Of a stretch of 64,000 nucleotides of DNA, positions 46,073 through 55,103 are shown one piece after another. A model generated the notes under the pieces. That model ran no database searches. It had not been told where the DNA came from and saw only the letters and a program-made list of their open reading frames with translations. Within the stretch, counting starts at the first letter, position 1, and each line of letters begins with the position of its first letter. Origin of the DNA: Microthrixaceae bacterium (lineage in GTDB: Bacteria; Actinomycetota; Acidimicrobiia; Acidimicrobiales; Acidimicrobilacustridaceae); the NCBI GenBank assembly GCA_947446975.1, contig CANFHM010000008.1:1-64000 (forward strand), in the 5' to 3' direction. A program made the position numbers and the translations under genes.

Positions 46073-46095
46073 CCGACCGATGGATCGGGAGGGGT

Positions 46096-46284
46096 CTAGT
46101 TGTTCCAGGCGGACTCATCCGCGTCGTTGTCGTACATGCACCAGCTGGAGTGGTCGTGGCCGGGATCGGCTCCACACTCCGGACAGGGCTCGGCATCCTT
46201 CGCATCGAGGATGGCGTCGAGATTGTCATTGGTGCGTTTGAGTGCTCGGGCTTCTTCGAAGCGCCGATGTCGCCCCTTTTTCAC
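46096..46284 (-). CDS. Small zinc-ribbon-like protein
   Basis: A 62-residue protein with a basic helical N-terminus (KKGRHRRFEEARALKRTN) and a CPECGADPGHDHSSWC motif giving Cys/His ligands. The GTG start follows GGGAG. It lies 23 bases upstream of typA on the same strand, so probably co-transcribed. Function unknown. Confidence 0.7.
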   Translation of the reverse strand: MKKGRHRRFEEARALKRTNDNLDAILDAKDAEPCPECGADPGHDHSSWCMYDNDADESAWNN

Positions 46285-46426
46285 GGGTTAGCTCCCGTCG
46301 GTGAGATGTCGTCAGAGTGGAAGGGCGGTCCCGGCTGCTCGGCCATCCGCGCCCGAGGAGCGAAGCTAGCAGCCGCAGCGCCGTGGTTCGCGGTTCTCAC
46401 CAGTGACCACCGCCACTGCTGGGGGT

Positions 46427-47623
46427 TCAGGCCGATGGGGTCGCTCCGGATCCCCCGACCACGGGACGATGGCTGCGTTCCTCGATCACCAGTTCCCCAT
46501 CCCCGGCGAAGGCCACTGCGACGTCGCCGCTCACGAGTCGCCGGATCGGGTCGCCGACGAGCTCGGCGCGCCATCCCTCCCGCAGGCGGGCACCGGGGGC
46601 ATCGCCGAGGAGTGCCTCGAGATCGCCGCGGGTGGCGAGCAGGGTGGCATCGATCTGGAGGTCGCGGGCCATCTGGCTGACCCACGCCGAGATGAGTGCC
46701 ACCGCCGGACGCAGATCGCGATCGAGCGGTGCGGTGACCACGACCTCCGAGGGTTCCGGGGTGGGATCGTCGAGCGCTCTGCGCACGACATCGAGGATCT
46801 GGGCGACGACGTCATCGCGCAGGCCCCGGTCGAAGCCACGGATCTTCTCGAGATCGCGTCGGTGCTGCGGGGGTCGCTGGGCGATGCCGAGCACGGCGAT
46901 GTCGGAGATGACATAACGGACGGGGATGTCGAGCTCGGCGGCGCGACGTTCCCTCCATGCTGCGACGGCCCGGGCGACGGCCCGTGTGCGACCCCGCAGC
47001 TGGCGCGCCTCCTTGATCCGTCGATACGCCTCCTCGGGATCCCGCTGTCCCCGGCTCCGGAGACGTTGGTTCTCGCACTCGTCGAGCGCCCAGCGGAGGC
47101 GGCCGCGGCTCTCGAGATCCTGTGTGAGCATCGAATGGATCTCGAGGAGATGGACCACATCGGTGGCGGCGTAGTTCAGCTGGTCGGCGGTGAGCGGGCG
47201 CTGGAGCCAGTCGGTGAGACGGTCGCCCTTGCCGACCCTCACCCCGAGGAAGCGTTCGTAGAGCGTGGCCAGCGACGGCGTGCTCATCCCGATGAAGCCG
47301 GCGGCGATCTGGGTGTCGAACAGCATCGTGGGAAGGGCACCGCACGCAAGCAGCAGCACCTCGAGATCCTGGTCGGCGGCGTGGATCACTGCGGTGGCGT
47401 CGCTCTCGAGCACCGCCCGGAAGGGAGTGAGATCCACCGCGAGCGGATCGACCAGGACGAGATCGTCGTCCCAGGCCAGCTGCATGAGCGCCAGCTTCGG
47501 GAAGTAGGTCTTCTCCCTGTGGAACTCCGTGTCGAGGGCGTACGCCGGCTGATCGATCAGGGCGGCGATGACATCGTCGAGCTCAGCTGCGGTGCTGACG
47601 TATCGATGCTCGGTGGGGGTCAA
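46427..47623 (-). CDS. rnd: Ribonuclease D
   Basis: A 398-residue 3'-to-5' exoribonuclease for tRNA and small RNA maturation. DEDD motifs are ALDTEFHREKTY (Exo I), IHAADQDLEVLL (Exo II) and NYAATDVVHLLE (Exo III with Tyr). An HRDC-type domain follows (~200-290). The only start that keeps the N-terminus is TTG at 47623, six bases after the rhodanese stop, with no clear Shine-Dalgarno, so coupling to the upstream gene is likely. Confidence 0.9.
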   Translation of the reverse strand: MTPTEHRYVSTAAELDDVIAALIDQPAYALDTEFHREKTYFPKLALMQLAWDDDLVLVDPLAVDLTPFRAVLESDATAVIHAADQDLEVLLLACGALPTMLFDTQIAAGFIGMSTPSLATLYERFLGVRVGKGDRLTDWLQRPLTADQLNYAATDVVHLLEIHSMLTQDLESRGRLRWALDECENQRLRSRGQRDPEEAYRRIKEARQLRGRTRAVARAVAAWRERRAAELDIPVRYVISDIAVLGIAQRPPQHRRDLEKIRGFDRGLRDDVVAQILDVVRRALDDPTPEPSEVVVTAPLDRDLRPAVALISAWVSQMARDLQIDATLLATRGDLEALLGDAPGARLREGWRAELVGDPIRRLVSGDVAVAFAGDGELVIEERSHRPVVGGSGATPSA

Positions 47624-47629
47624 GTGGGA

Positions 47630-47953
47630 TCAGGCCGGTTCGGGGCCGGTGACATGGACGGCACCGGAGTTGATCCAGGCGCCCGTTCCCCCGGCGATGT
47701 TGACGGCGTCGATCCCGTTGGCCCGCAGGAACTCGACTGCTCGTGCGCTCCTGCCGCCGGCGGCGCAGATGACATGGACCGTGCGGTCGGTCGGGAGATC
47801 ACCGACGGCGTCGGGGATGGTGGCCAGGGGGATGAGGATCGCGCCCGGGACATGGGCCTCGATGTACTCATCGGGCTCACGGACGTCGATGAGATGGACG
47901 TCCTCGAGGATGGCGGCGAGCTGCACCACGTCGATCTCCGGTACTTCTGCCAT
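47630..47953 (-). CDS. Single-domain rhodanese-like protein
   Basis: A 107-residue rhodanese domain with LIDVREPDEY, AHVPGAILIPL, and the active-site loop VICAAGGRSARA whose Cys would carry the persulfide. The start overlaps the mobA-like stop (TGATG), a natural pairing since molybdenum cofactor synthesis needs sulfur. Single-domain rhodaneses act as sulfur donors, but the partner is not determined. Confidence 0.9.
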   Translation of the reverse strand: MAEVPEIDVVQLAAILEDVHLIDVREPDEYIEAHVPGAILIPLATIPDAVGDLPTDRTVHVICAAGGRSARAVEFLRANGIDAVNIAGGTGAWINSGAVHVTGPEPA

Positions 47954-48561
47954 CAGAACTCCCCTGTCTTGCGGTCTCGGGCGAGATGAGCGTAGCGGTG
48001 GACATCCGTCGGGTTGTCGAGGTCGATGAGCGCGTCAGGATCGGCGCAGGAGATCGTGGCGATCGGGAGGCTGTTGAGCAGCCGGCGAGGCGCTCGTTCC
48101 CCGTTCGCGAACGCGGTGTCGAGAGCGTCGAGAGCGAGAGAGCATCGCCAGATCGCGGTGAGCGGCTGCGCACGCCCGTCCAGTTCGATGAGCACCCCGG
48201 CAACCTGCGGCGAGGATCTGGCCTCACTGATGAGACCGGAGATCGGATCGGCGGTGAGGAACGGCATATCGCACGCGATCACGACGACCAGATCATGGGG
48301 CGACCACCGCAGCGCCGTGATGATCCCGCCCAACGGTCCCTCATCGGGATGCTCGTCGGGCACCGCCTCGGTGGACGGGGGCAGTGTTCGTGTCGGGTCG
48401 GCGCCGACTGCAGCGACACGGGTCACTCCGGCGCCGTGCAACGCGCGGACTGCGATCCCGAGCATCGTGCCCTGACCGAACGGGTCGAGCGCAGCCTTGT
48501 CGTTCCCCATCCTCGAGGAACGACCGCCGACGAGGACTGCCGCAGCGACCTCCTCGATCAC
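47953..48561 (-). CDS. Molybdenum cofactor guanylyltransferase-like protein
   Basis: A 202-residue nucleotidyltransferase of the MobA/GT-A fold: AAVLVGGRSSRMGNDKAAL (the NTP-binding loop), VIACDMPFL and the late DLDNPTD. MobA adds GMP to molybdopterin. GTG at 48561 is preferred over the longer start at 48621, because it overlaps the DUF3151 gene stop by exactly four bases (GTGA), the pattern used throughout this region. Other nucleotidyltransferases of the family remain possible. Confidence 0.82.
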   Translation of the reverse strand: MIEEVAAAVLVGGRSSRMGNDKAALDPFGQGTMLGIAVRALHGAGVTRVAAVGADPTRTLPPSTEAVPDEHPDEGPLGGIITALRWSPHDLVVVIACDMPFLTADPISGLISEARSSPQVAGVLIELDGRAQPLTAIWRCSLALDALDTAFANGERAPRRLLNSLPIATISCADPDALIDLDNPTDVHRYAHLARDRKTGEF

Positions 48562-49010
48562 TGCGTCCGGAGATCGGCCGGCGGCCAGCTCGGATCGCAC
48601 TGCCGAAGGAACAGTTCGCATCGTTCGGCCTCATCGTGCTCGCCGATCTCGGCTGCCCGGCGGGCCAGCCCGGCGAGTGCACGCAGGAAGCCCCGGTTGG
48701 AGTCGTCGATCCAGCGCACATAGCCAGAACCGCGCCAGCCGTTGGCGCGCAGCGAGTCGAGACCACGGTGGTAGCCGACCCGGTAATAGGCGTAGGACTC
48801 GATCGGTTCCTCGGTGCAGTCGCCGAGGGCGGCCCAGGCACCGCACCAGCGCGGCTGGGCCGCGACGATCAACCGCAGGGCATCGCGGCGGTCATCGCCC
48901 TCGAGGCCCAGCGCCAGTTCGAGCGCCCGACGCACCGGTTCGGATTCTGCGGGCAGCTCCGTGGAGGGAGGGCCGCTGGTGGTCAGGTTCACTGGCTTCG
49001 AGTCGCTCAC
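48558..49010 (-). CDS. DUF3151 family protein
   Basis: A 150-residue actinobacterial conserved protein: PRWCGAWAALGDCTEEPIESY, then YYRVGYHRGLDSLRANGWRG and PNRGFLRAL-like NRGFLRALAGLARRA (blocks listed separately). Function unknown; helical, TPR-like character. GTG at 49010 has TAGCCT six bases before it, so it begins the operon DUF3151-mobA-rhodanese-rnd. Confidence 0.85.
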   Translation of the reverse strand: MSDSKPVNLTTSGPPSTELPAESEPVRRALELALGLEGDDRRDALRLIVAAQPRWCGAWAALGDCTEEPIESYAYYRVGYHRGLDSLRANGWRGSGYVRWIDDSNRGFLRALAGLARRAAEIGEHDEAERCELFLRQCDPSWPPADLRTQ

Positions 49011-49033
49011 ACCGTGAGGCTAGGCGACCCGGA

Positions 49034-49816
49034 TCATCCACCCACCGCGTCGGCCAGCGTGCGTACCGCACGGGCGAAGGCGTCGGGGTCGGCGACATGT
49101 GCGTTGTGGGGCGCACCGGGCAGTTCGACACGGATCGAGCCGGGAAGCGCAGCGAGCTGGGTCTCTGTCGATCGGAGCCGCGTCCCGACGAGTCCGGATC
49201 CACCGGCGACGACGGCAGGCATCGTGAGTCGATCCCATCGCATGGGCCCATGGCGACGCGCCGTGTGCAGTTCCGCCTCCAGCACCGGACCCTCCGCCCG
49301 ACGGCGGGCTCTCGTCCCCTCGGGGAGTTCCTCCCATGCATCGTCGCCGATCAATCGCCGGATGAACGACTCCCCGGCATTCTGCGAGCGAGGGTCGGCA
49401 CGGCTGTTCGGTTCCTCGGCGGGCCACCACGGCTCCCAGAGCAGCGGCGACTCGAAGGTCATGAGCCCCGCCGCTGCGTCCGGGTCGCGCTCGCATGCCC
49501 TCATCGCGATCGAACCACCGAGACTGTGGCCCACCAGCAGTGGCACCGTTCCGTGGCGATGCCGAGCCACGGCGCAGAGATCCAACAGATCGACGACATG
49601 CTGCTCGAAGCCCACGGCATCAGAACCCTCGGGCAGGACGGAACGTCCGTATCCCCGCCGGTCATGCGCGAGCACCGGATGCTCGTCGAGGATCCGCATC
49701 ACCCGAAGGAACGCCGCCGAGCGATCCATCGCGCCATGGACGAACACGACGGGACGACGAACACCGGTGCTGCGCTGTCTGACGAGGAGTCCGTCGCGGA
49801 CGAACGTCCCGCCCAT
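49034..49816 (-). CDS. Alpha/beta hydrolase
   Basis: A 260-residue alpha/beta hydrolase. It has the oxyanion-hole HGAMD in VVFVHGAMDRS, the nucleophile elbow VGHSLGGS, and the late histidine in PGAPHNAHVADP. Substrate undefined. The ATG lies five bases after the pyruvate kinase stop, so it is co-transcribed with pyk. Confidence 0.9.
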   Translation of the reverse strand: MGGTFVRDGLLVRQRSTGVRRPVVFVHGAMDRSAAFLRVMRILDEHPVLAHDRRGYGRSVLPEGSDAVGFEQHVVDLLDLCAVARHRHGTVPLLVGHSLGGSIAMRACERDPDAAAGLMTFESPLLWEPWWPAEEPNSRADPRSQNAGESFIRRLIGDDAWEELPEGTRARRRAEGPVLEAELHTARRHGPMRWDRLTMPAVVAGGSGLVGTRLRSTETQLAALPGSIRVELPGAPHNAHVADPDAFARAVRTLADAVGG

Positions 49817-49821
49817 CGGGC

Positions 49822-51288
49822 TCAGGGGACCCGGATGATCCGGACGTTGTCGGTGACTCGACCGTCGTAGAGGCTGGATCCGCCTGCGAAGACGACGAGG
49901 TCGCCCGAGGCGATCTCACCGTGCTCCTTGGCGCATTCGATGGCGCGGCGGGCGTTCTCGGCCTCATCGCCACGGGTGGTCTCGAGGAGGTAGGGCGTGG
50001 TGCCCCAGCTCATCGTGAGCTGGTTGATGGTCCGCTGATTGGGTGAGAACCCGATGATCCGCGCCCGGGGGCGGAACCGGGCGATCGAGCGGACGCTGAA
50101 GCCGCTGGACGAGATGCAAAGGATCGCCGCAGCACCGATCTCGTTGGCGGCGCGCTGCGCCGCCGAGGTGATGGCGTTGGTGATGGAGGCCTCCTGCGTG
50201 ATGTTCGGCTGCTGGTTCATCGCAGTGAGCCACTCAGGCCAGGCGTCGTAGTCGAATGCGGCGTCGGCGCGCTCGGCGATATCGGACATGACTGACACGA
50301 CGTTCGCAGGGTCGCGCCCCACTGCGGTCTCTCCGGAGAGCATCACGGCGGAGGTTCCGTCGAACACTGCGTTCGCGACATCGGAGGCCTCGGCTCGCGT
50401 CGGTGACGGCGCGTGGATCATCGACTCGAGCATCTGGGTGGCGGTGATGACGGGACGGCCGACGGCGATGCACCGCCGGATGATCTGCTTCTGGAGGTGC
50501 GGCAGTTCCGAGATCGGGAATTCGGCGCCGAGATCGCCGCGGGCCACCATCACCGCTCCGGAGGCCTTGACGATCTCGTCGAGATTCTCGACGGCAGCCC
50601 TGGTCTCGATCTTGGCGACGATCTGGGGACCCGTCGGGTTCGGTTCGAGAGTGATCGCGCCGGCCAGCGAGGGCTCCGACTCGAGGCGACGGAGGTCATC
50701 GGCCGAGCGCACGAAGGACAGGGCGACCATGTCGACACCGACCTCGACGAACGCCGCGAGGATCCGCAGATCCTCCGTCGTGGGAGTGTGGAGCTTCGTG
50801 TGGTCCGATGGGATGTGGATCCCGGGCCGACCGGTGAGCCGACCACCATGCACGACCTCCACCTCGACCACATCGCCGCGCACACCGAGGGAACGGACCT
50901 GCACCGCGCCGTCGCCGAAGGTGAGGAGATCTCCGTCGCGGACGTCCTCGAGCAGCGTCGCATGATCGACCTGGATGATCCCGGCCGAACTCGGGTCGTT
51001 CCCCGGGACGAGGCTGAGGCGGGTGCCCTCCGACATGGTGATGCCGTCCTCGGGGATCTGCCCGACCCTGATCTTCGGACCGGGGAGGTCGACGAGGATC
51101 CCGACCGAACGGCCGCGCTCTGCCGCCACGCGGCGGATCCGATGGAAACGCTCGAGCCCGTGCTCGAGAGTTCCGTGCGAGAGATTGATCCGTGCGATAT
51201 CCATGCCCGCATCGATGAGCGACGCCAGACCCGACTCGCTCTCGGAGGCGGGACCGATGGTTGCGATGATCTTCGTTCTGCGGGGCAT
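49822..51288 (-). CDS. pyk: Pyruvate kinase
   Basis: A 488-residue glycolytic enzyme converting phosphoenolpyruvate and ADP to pyruvate and ATP. TKIIATIGPAS at the N-terminus, RINLSHGT, the active-site KIETRAAVEN and MVARGDLGAE, and the C-terminal allosteric domain are all present. ATG at 51288 has TAGCGT eight bases upstream. The downstream hydrolase is in the same unit. Confidence 0.97.
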   Translation of the reverse strand: MPRRTKIIATIGPASESESGLASLIDAGMDIARINLSHGTLEHGLERFHRIRRVAAERGRSVGILVDLPGPKIRVGQIPEDGITMSEGTRLSLVPGNDPSSAGIIQVDHATLLEDVRDGDLLTFGDGAVQVRSLGVRGDVVEVEVVHGGRLTGRPGIHIPSDHTKLHTPTTEDLRILAAFVEVGVDMVALSFVRSADDLRRLESEPSLAGAITLEPNPTGPQIVAKIETRAAVENLDEIVKASGAVMVARGDLGAEFPISELPHLQKQIIRRCIAVGRPVITATQMLESMIHAPSPTRAEASDVANAVFDGTSAVMLSGETAVGRDPANVVSVMSDIAERADAAFDYDAWPEWLTAMNQQPNITQEASITNAITSAAQRAANEIGAAAILCISSSGFSVRSIARFRPRARIIGFSPNQRTINQLTMSWGTTPYLLETTRGDEAENARRAIECAKEHGEIASGDLVVFAGGSSLYDGRVTDNVRIIRVP

Positions 51289-51312
51289 GGACCCCAACGC
51301 TACCGGCCGTCG

Positions 51313-52098
51313 TCAGTTCATCCGGGAGCGCATGCGGTCACGGGCGCTCAACAGCGTGGCTGCGGTCTCGGGATCAGCGAGCGACGCCAGGCATTCGAAG
51401 ATCTCGGCGGCAGCATCGAACTGACCGCTGTTGGCGAGCACCATGGCGACATCCGCCCTGTGCGACAGCGTGGCCTGCGGGAGATGCGCGCGCAGTCGCG
51501 ACACCCACAGCTGGGACCGGAGATCGCCGTCCGACCGGAAGATAGTCAGGAGGTTGTTGAGCATCCGCTCGATGATCAACAGGGGTCCGACCGGGGCGAG
51601 CATCGATGGATCGAACCGGACGCTGCTCCCGTGGAGCTGATGGAAGAGGGCGACGCAATCAGCTGTCGAGAGCAGCGCACCGGCGTCGAACGGGTCGAGG
51701 TAGGTGTCGGGCTGATCGGTGAGCGCGACGAGGAAGTGACCCGGCATGCCGACGCCCTCCACGGCGATCGCGGATCGCCGCGCCACGGCCATCGTCAGGA
51801 CGCTCAGCGTGATCGGGATCCCCCGCCGACGGCTGAGCACGCGGTCGAGATAGGAGTTGTCGGGGTCGTAGTACGTGCAGGTGTCGCCGCCGAAACCGAG
51901 CTGGTCGAACAGCACCGATCGGAGGGACTCGACACGACCCGGCTCGACGGAGCTGGCCATCTCGTCGATCGAAGCGAGCGCCGCGGCGACATCGAGATCG
52001 TGGTGCGCATGGGCGGCGATGAGCATCGCCGCCTCCTCGAGGATGAGGTCCTGTGAGGGTCCGGTGACACAGGCGATGAATCGATCGGTCGCACTCAC
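51313..52098 (-). CDS. SirB1/transglutaminase-like family protein
   Basis: A 261-residue protein of the SirB1 type: RRRGIPITLSVLTMAVARR and GVGMPGHFLVAL, then YLDPFDAG, with TPR-like helices at the C-terminus (DVAMVLANSGQFDAAAEIF). These carry a degenerate transglutaminase fold; the role is unknown. GTG at 52098 has TACCCT seven bases upstream, divergent from the GDPD gene. The open frame continues to 52509 but would overlap that gene. Confidence 0.85.
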   Translation of the reverse strand: MSATDRFIACVTGPSQDLILEEAAMLIAAHAHHDLDVAAALASIDEMASSVEPGRVESLRSVLFDQLGFGGDTCTYYDPDNSYLDRVLSRRRGIPITLSVLTMAVARRSAIAVEGVGMPGHFLVALTDQPDTYLDPFDAGALLSTADCVALFHQLHGSSVRFDPSMLAPVGPLLIIERMLNNLLTIFRSDGDLRSQLWVSRLRAHLPQATLSHRADVAMVLANSGQFDAAAEIFECLASLADPETAATLLSARDRMRSRMN

Positions 52099-52164
52099 CG
52101 GCCGAAGGGTACCGAAACCTCGGGACGGTTCAACCCTGTGAGGGGAGGCGTCTACGCTCGCGCC

Positions 52165-52926
52165 GTGGGCACGGAGACGCATCCCTTCCTCGACAACGGC
52201 GGACCCATCGCCTTCGCCCATCGCGGCGGGGCGAGCGACGAACCCGAGAACACGATGCCGGCCTTCGCCCGTGCGGTCGAACTCGGGTACCGGTACGTCG
52301 AGACCGATGCGCATCTCACCGCCGATGGGAAGGTCCTGGCGTTCCATGACGACCGACTCGACCGTGTCACCGATGGCACCGGCGTCATCGAGGACCTGCC
52401 ATGGGAGCAGGTGCGCACCGCCCGTGTCGACGGTCGCGAACCCATCCCGCTGCTCGCCGAACTGCTCACCACATGGCCCGACCTCCGTGTGAACATCGAT
52501 CCCAAGCACGACGCCGTCGTCGAACCGCTCGCCGCACTGCTCCGAGAGCTCGACGCAGTTGATCGTGTCTGTGTCGGCTCGTTCTCCGACCGGCGCATCG
52601 ATCGGATGTCGGAACTGCTCGGCCCGGAGCTCTGCACGTCACTGGGCCCGAAGGGTGTGGCGAAGCTGAGGGCCTCGAGTTTCGGTCTGGGACGACGCCA
52701 CCCCGGTGGGCGTTGCGTGCAGGTCCCCGTCACGACCGCCGGTGTCACCCTCGTGGATCGCCGATTCATCGAACGTGCGCATGCCTGTTCGCTCGATGTG
52801 CATGTCTGGACCATCGACGACCCCGACGAGATGCATCGGCTCCTCGAACTCGGCGTCGACGGGATCATGACCGATCGTCCTGCGGTGCTCCGCGACGTGA
52901 TGATCGAACGCGGGTGCTGGTCGTGA
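52165..52926 (+). CDS. Glycerophosphodiester phosphodiesterase
   Basis: A 253-residue GDPD. It has IAFAHRGGASDEPENTMPAF, the metal Glu/Asp in YVETDAHLTADG, FHDDRLDRVTDG, and near the end VHVWTIDDPDEM and GIMTDRP. It is more canonical than the GDPD at 17110. GTG at 52165 follows TACGCT by six bases (leaderless pattern). The enzyme recycles phospholipid head groups. Confidence 0.93.
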   Translation: MGTETHPFLDNGGPIAFAHRGGASDEPENTMPAFARAVELGYRYVETDAHLTADGKVLAFHDDRLDRVTDGTGVIEDLPWEQVRTARVDGREPIPLLAELLTTWPDLRVNIDPKHDAVVEPLAALLRELDAVDRVCVGSFSDRRIDRMSELLGPELCTSLGPKGVAKLRASSFGLGRRHPGGRCVQVPVTTAGVTLVDRRFIERAHACSLDVHVWTIDDPDEMHRLLELGVDGIMTDRPAVLRDVMIERGCWS

Positions 52927-52983
52927 GATCCCCCTGTCGCCGCCCGCTCCAGCGCCGCGCGCCCGCGGTGTCGCTGCAGTTGT

Positions 52984-53012
52984 TGACAGTGGCCCTGCCA
53001 TTGCCTAGCTTT
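52984..53012 (+). promoter_or_regulatory. Sigma-70-type promoter of the dpp operon
   Basis: TTGACA (52984-52989) and TAGCTT (53007-53012) are separated by exactly 17 bases. The start point would be near 53019, giving a leader of about 170 bases before the dppB ATG. It is the best -35/-10 match noticed in the window. Confidence 0.75.
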
Positions 53013-53072
53013 CGCCCTGCTGTGGCGCCGGTCACACAGTCCTTGGGGGGAGTGACCAGCAAGCGCCTGCAC

Positions 53073-53114
53073 CGGAGTGGTGTCGTCCGTCGGGGGGCGG
53101 TCGACACCACTCCG
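53073..53114 (+). promoter_or_regulatory. Perfect 13-bp inverted repeat in the dpp leader
   Basis: CGGAGTGGTGTCG (53073-53085) and CGACACCACTCCG (53102-53114) form a perfect stem with a 16-base, G-rich loop. It lies between the promoter and the dppB start. It could be a transcription attenuator, an mRNA-stability element, or an operator. No T-run follows. It matches no riboswitch class I recognise. Confidence 0.6.
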
Positions 53115-53188
53115 CGCTTCACCGTTCCGAGCATCACGCCCATGCAACAACCACCCGACCAGACCGAGCTCCATCCAAGGGAACACGC

Positions 53189-54142
53189 ATGAGATTCGTC
53201 CGCAAGAAGCTTGTGCAGCTGGTCGTCGTGGTGCTGTGCGTCACCTTCTTCTCGTTCCTGCTCCTCGAGCTGCTCCCCGGCGACACCGCCACGACCCTGT
53301 GCGCCGGCGCCGGCGGCACCGAGTGCATCGCCCAGAAGACCGCCGAGTTCCATCTCGACGATCCGATGCCGGTGCGCTACGTGCGCTGGCTCGGTGGCGT
53401 GGTCAGCGGTGATTTCGGGAGCTCCGCTCGCAACGCCCAGCCGGTGTCGGAGGCCCTGAAGCAGCGGCTCCCGGTCACCATCGAGCTTCTGCTGTACTCG
53501 CAGTTCCTGGCGCTCATCATCGCCGTGCCCATCGGCCTCATCGCCGCCCAGCGTGCCGGTGGCCTCTTCGATCGCGGCTCCACCGGTGTGCTGTTCCTGT
53601 TCCTCGCCATCCCCAACTTCATGCTGGCGCTGGTGCTGATCCTGATCTTCCCTGTGAAGCTGAAGTTGTTGAACGCAGTTGGCTACACGCCCTTCAGCGA
53701 GAACCCCTTCAAGAGCCTCGGGAGCCTGCTGCTGCCGGCAGTCACGCTGGCGGCGGCCGAGATGGCCACCTACATGCGTCTGCTGCGCACCGATCTCATC
53801 GCCACGATGCAGGAGGACTACATCACGATGGCGAAGGCGAAGGGCATGTCTCCTCGCCACATCCTGCTGCGTCATGCGTTCAAGCCCTCGAGCTTCTCGC
53901 TCATCACCGTCATCGGACTCAACTTCGGACGCCTCATCGGCGGCACGCTGCTCGTCGAGGTCATCTTCAGCATCAACGGACTCGGCAAGTACACCGTCGA
54001 CGGCATCCTCGGCCGCGACTACATCCCCGTGCAGGGGGCGATCGTCGTCATCGCCCTCGGCTACGTCCTCGTCAACTTCGCCGTCGACATGATCTACGCC
54101 GCTCTCGATCCAAGGATCCGTCATGCCCGCTCACTCGCCTGA
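53189..54142 (+). CDS. dppB: Peptide/nickel ABC transporter permease, DppB type
   Basis: A 317-residue inner-membrane permease with six predicted spans, an N-terminal helix (LVVVVLCVTFFSFLLLELLP), and the cytoplasmic EAA-like loop MAKAKGMSPRHILLRHAF that contacts the ATPases. The family imports di- and oligopeptides or nickel. AAGGGAACACGC precedes the ATG. The 3' end overlaps dppC by 20 bases. Confidence 0.92.
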   Translation: MRFVRKKLVQLVVVVLCVTFFSFLLLELLPGDTATTLCAGAGGTECIAQKTAEFHLDDPMPVRYVRWLGGVVSGDFGSSARNAQPVSEALKQRLPVTIELLLYSQFLALIIAVPIGLIAAQRAGGLFDRGSTGVLFLFLAIPNFMLALVLILIFPVKLKLLNAVGYTPFSENPFKSLGSLLLPAVTLAAAEMATYMRLLRTDLIATMQEDYITMAKAKGMSPRHILLRHAFKPSSFSLITVIGLNFGRLIGGTLLVEVIFSINGLGKYTVDGILGRDYIPVQGAIVVIALGYVLVNFAVDMIYAALDPRIRHARSLA

Positions 54143-55103
54143 CACGCCCGGCGTCATGCCCTCGAAATCCTCGATCTTCGCCGGCAGCGGCGATCTCGCC
54201 ACCGAGATCTCCCGCATCGCCGATGGCTCTGCCCACGAGCACGACATCCTCGGTGCCGTGGACTCCGACGAGGACGGTCGCAGCGCCAAGAAGCGCCTCG
54301 GTCCGATCTTCTGGATCGCCGCCGGATGGTTCATCCTGGTGGCCCTCGCCGCCCTGCTCGCCCCCGTGCTCCCGCTCAAGTCGTACACCGCTCCGTCGGC
54401 GTACATCCGCAAGCCTCCGAGCGCCCAGTTCTGGTTCGGCACTGACACCATCGGTCGTGACATCTTCAGTCGTGTCGTCTGGGGTGGTCGGGTCTCGCTC
54501 GCCGTGGCGTTCGCCTCGATCTCCTTCGGCGTGGTGGTCGGCGGGACGATCGGCATCGTCTCGGGATACTTCAGGGGTCGGATCGAGACCCTGCTCATGG
54601 GGTTCTGCGACGTCCTGCTCTCGTTCCCGGCGCTGCTGCTCGCCCTCTCGATCGTCGCCTTCCGAGGTGATCAGCGCGATCTGCTCACCATCTCTCTGGC
54701 CATCGGTGTGGTGTCGATCGCACCGGTCGCCCGTCTCGTCCGGGCCAACACGCTCGTCTACGCCCAGCGCGAGTTCGTCACCGCCGCTCGATCCCTCGGC
54801 GCCCGTCGGGCCCGCATCATCCTGCGAGAGATCCTCCCCAACGTGATCTTCCCGGTGCTGTCGTTCTCGATCATCGCCATCGGTCTCGCCATCGTCGCCG
54901 AGGGCGGCCTCGCCTTCCTCGGCCAGTCCGTGCAGCCGCCCACTCCCACCTGGGGCGGCATGATCTCCGACGGTCGGAACTATCTCGCCACGGCGCCGTG
55001 GATCAGCCTCATGCCATGTCTGATCCTGTTCCTGACGGTTCTCGCGCTGAACCTCGCCGGAGATCGCATCCGTGAGTACTTCGACATCAAGGACAACGAC
55101 TGA
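54123..55103 (+). CDS. dppC: Peptide/nickel ABC transporter permease, DppC type
   Basis: A 326-residue second permease with a ~60-residue cytoplasmic N-terminus, six membrane segments, and the loop AARSLGARRARIILREILPN. DTIGRDIFSRVVWGGRVSL is the usual DppC N-terminal region. Overlap with dppB and the TGATG junction with dppD indicate strict coupling. Confidence 0.92.
   Translation: MPAHSPDTPGVMPSKSSIFAGSGDLATEISRIADGSAHEHDILGAVDSDEDGRSAKKRLGPIFWIAAGWFILVALAALLAPVLPLKSYTAPSAYIRKPPSAQFWFGTDTIGRDIFSRVVWGGRVSLAVAFASISFGVVVGGTIGIVSGYFRGRIETLLMGFCDVLLSFPALLLALSIVAFRGDQRDLLTISLAIGVVSIAPVARLVRANTLVYAQREFVTAARSLGARRARIILREILPNVIFPVLSFSIIAIGLAIVAEGGLAFLGQSVQPPTPTWGGMISDGRNYLATAPWISLMPCLILFLTVLALNLAGDRIREYFDIKDND

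Noticed and set aside
46403-47989. 528-codon plus-strand open frame opposite RNase D and rhodanese genes
   Set aside because: Spans two real genes antisense and the intergenic junction, with no recognisable domain.
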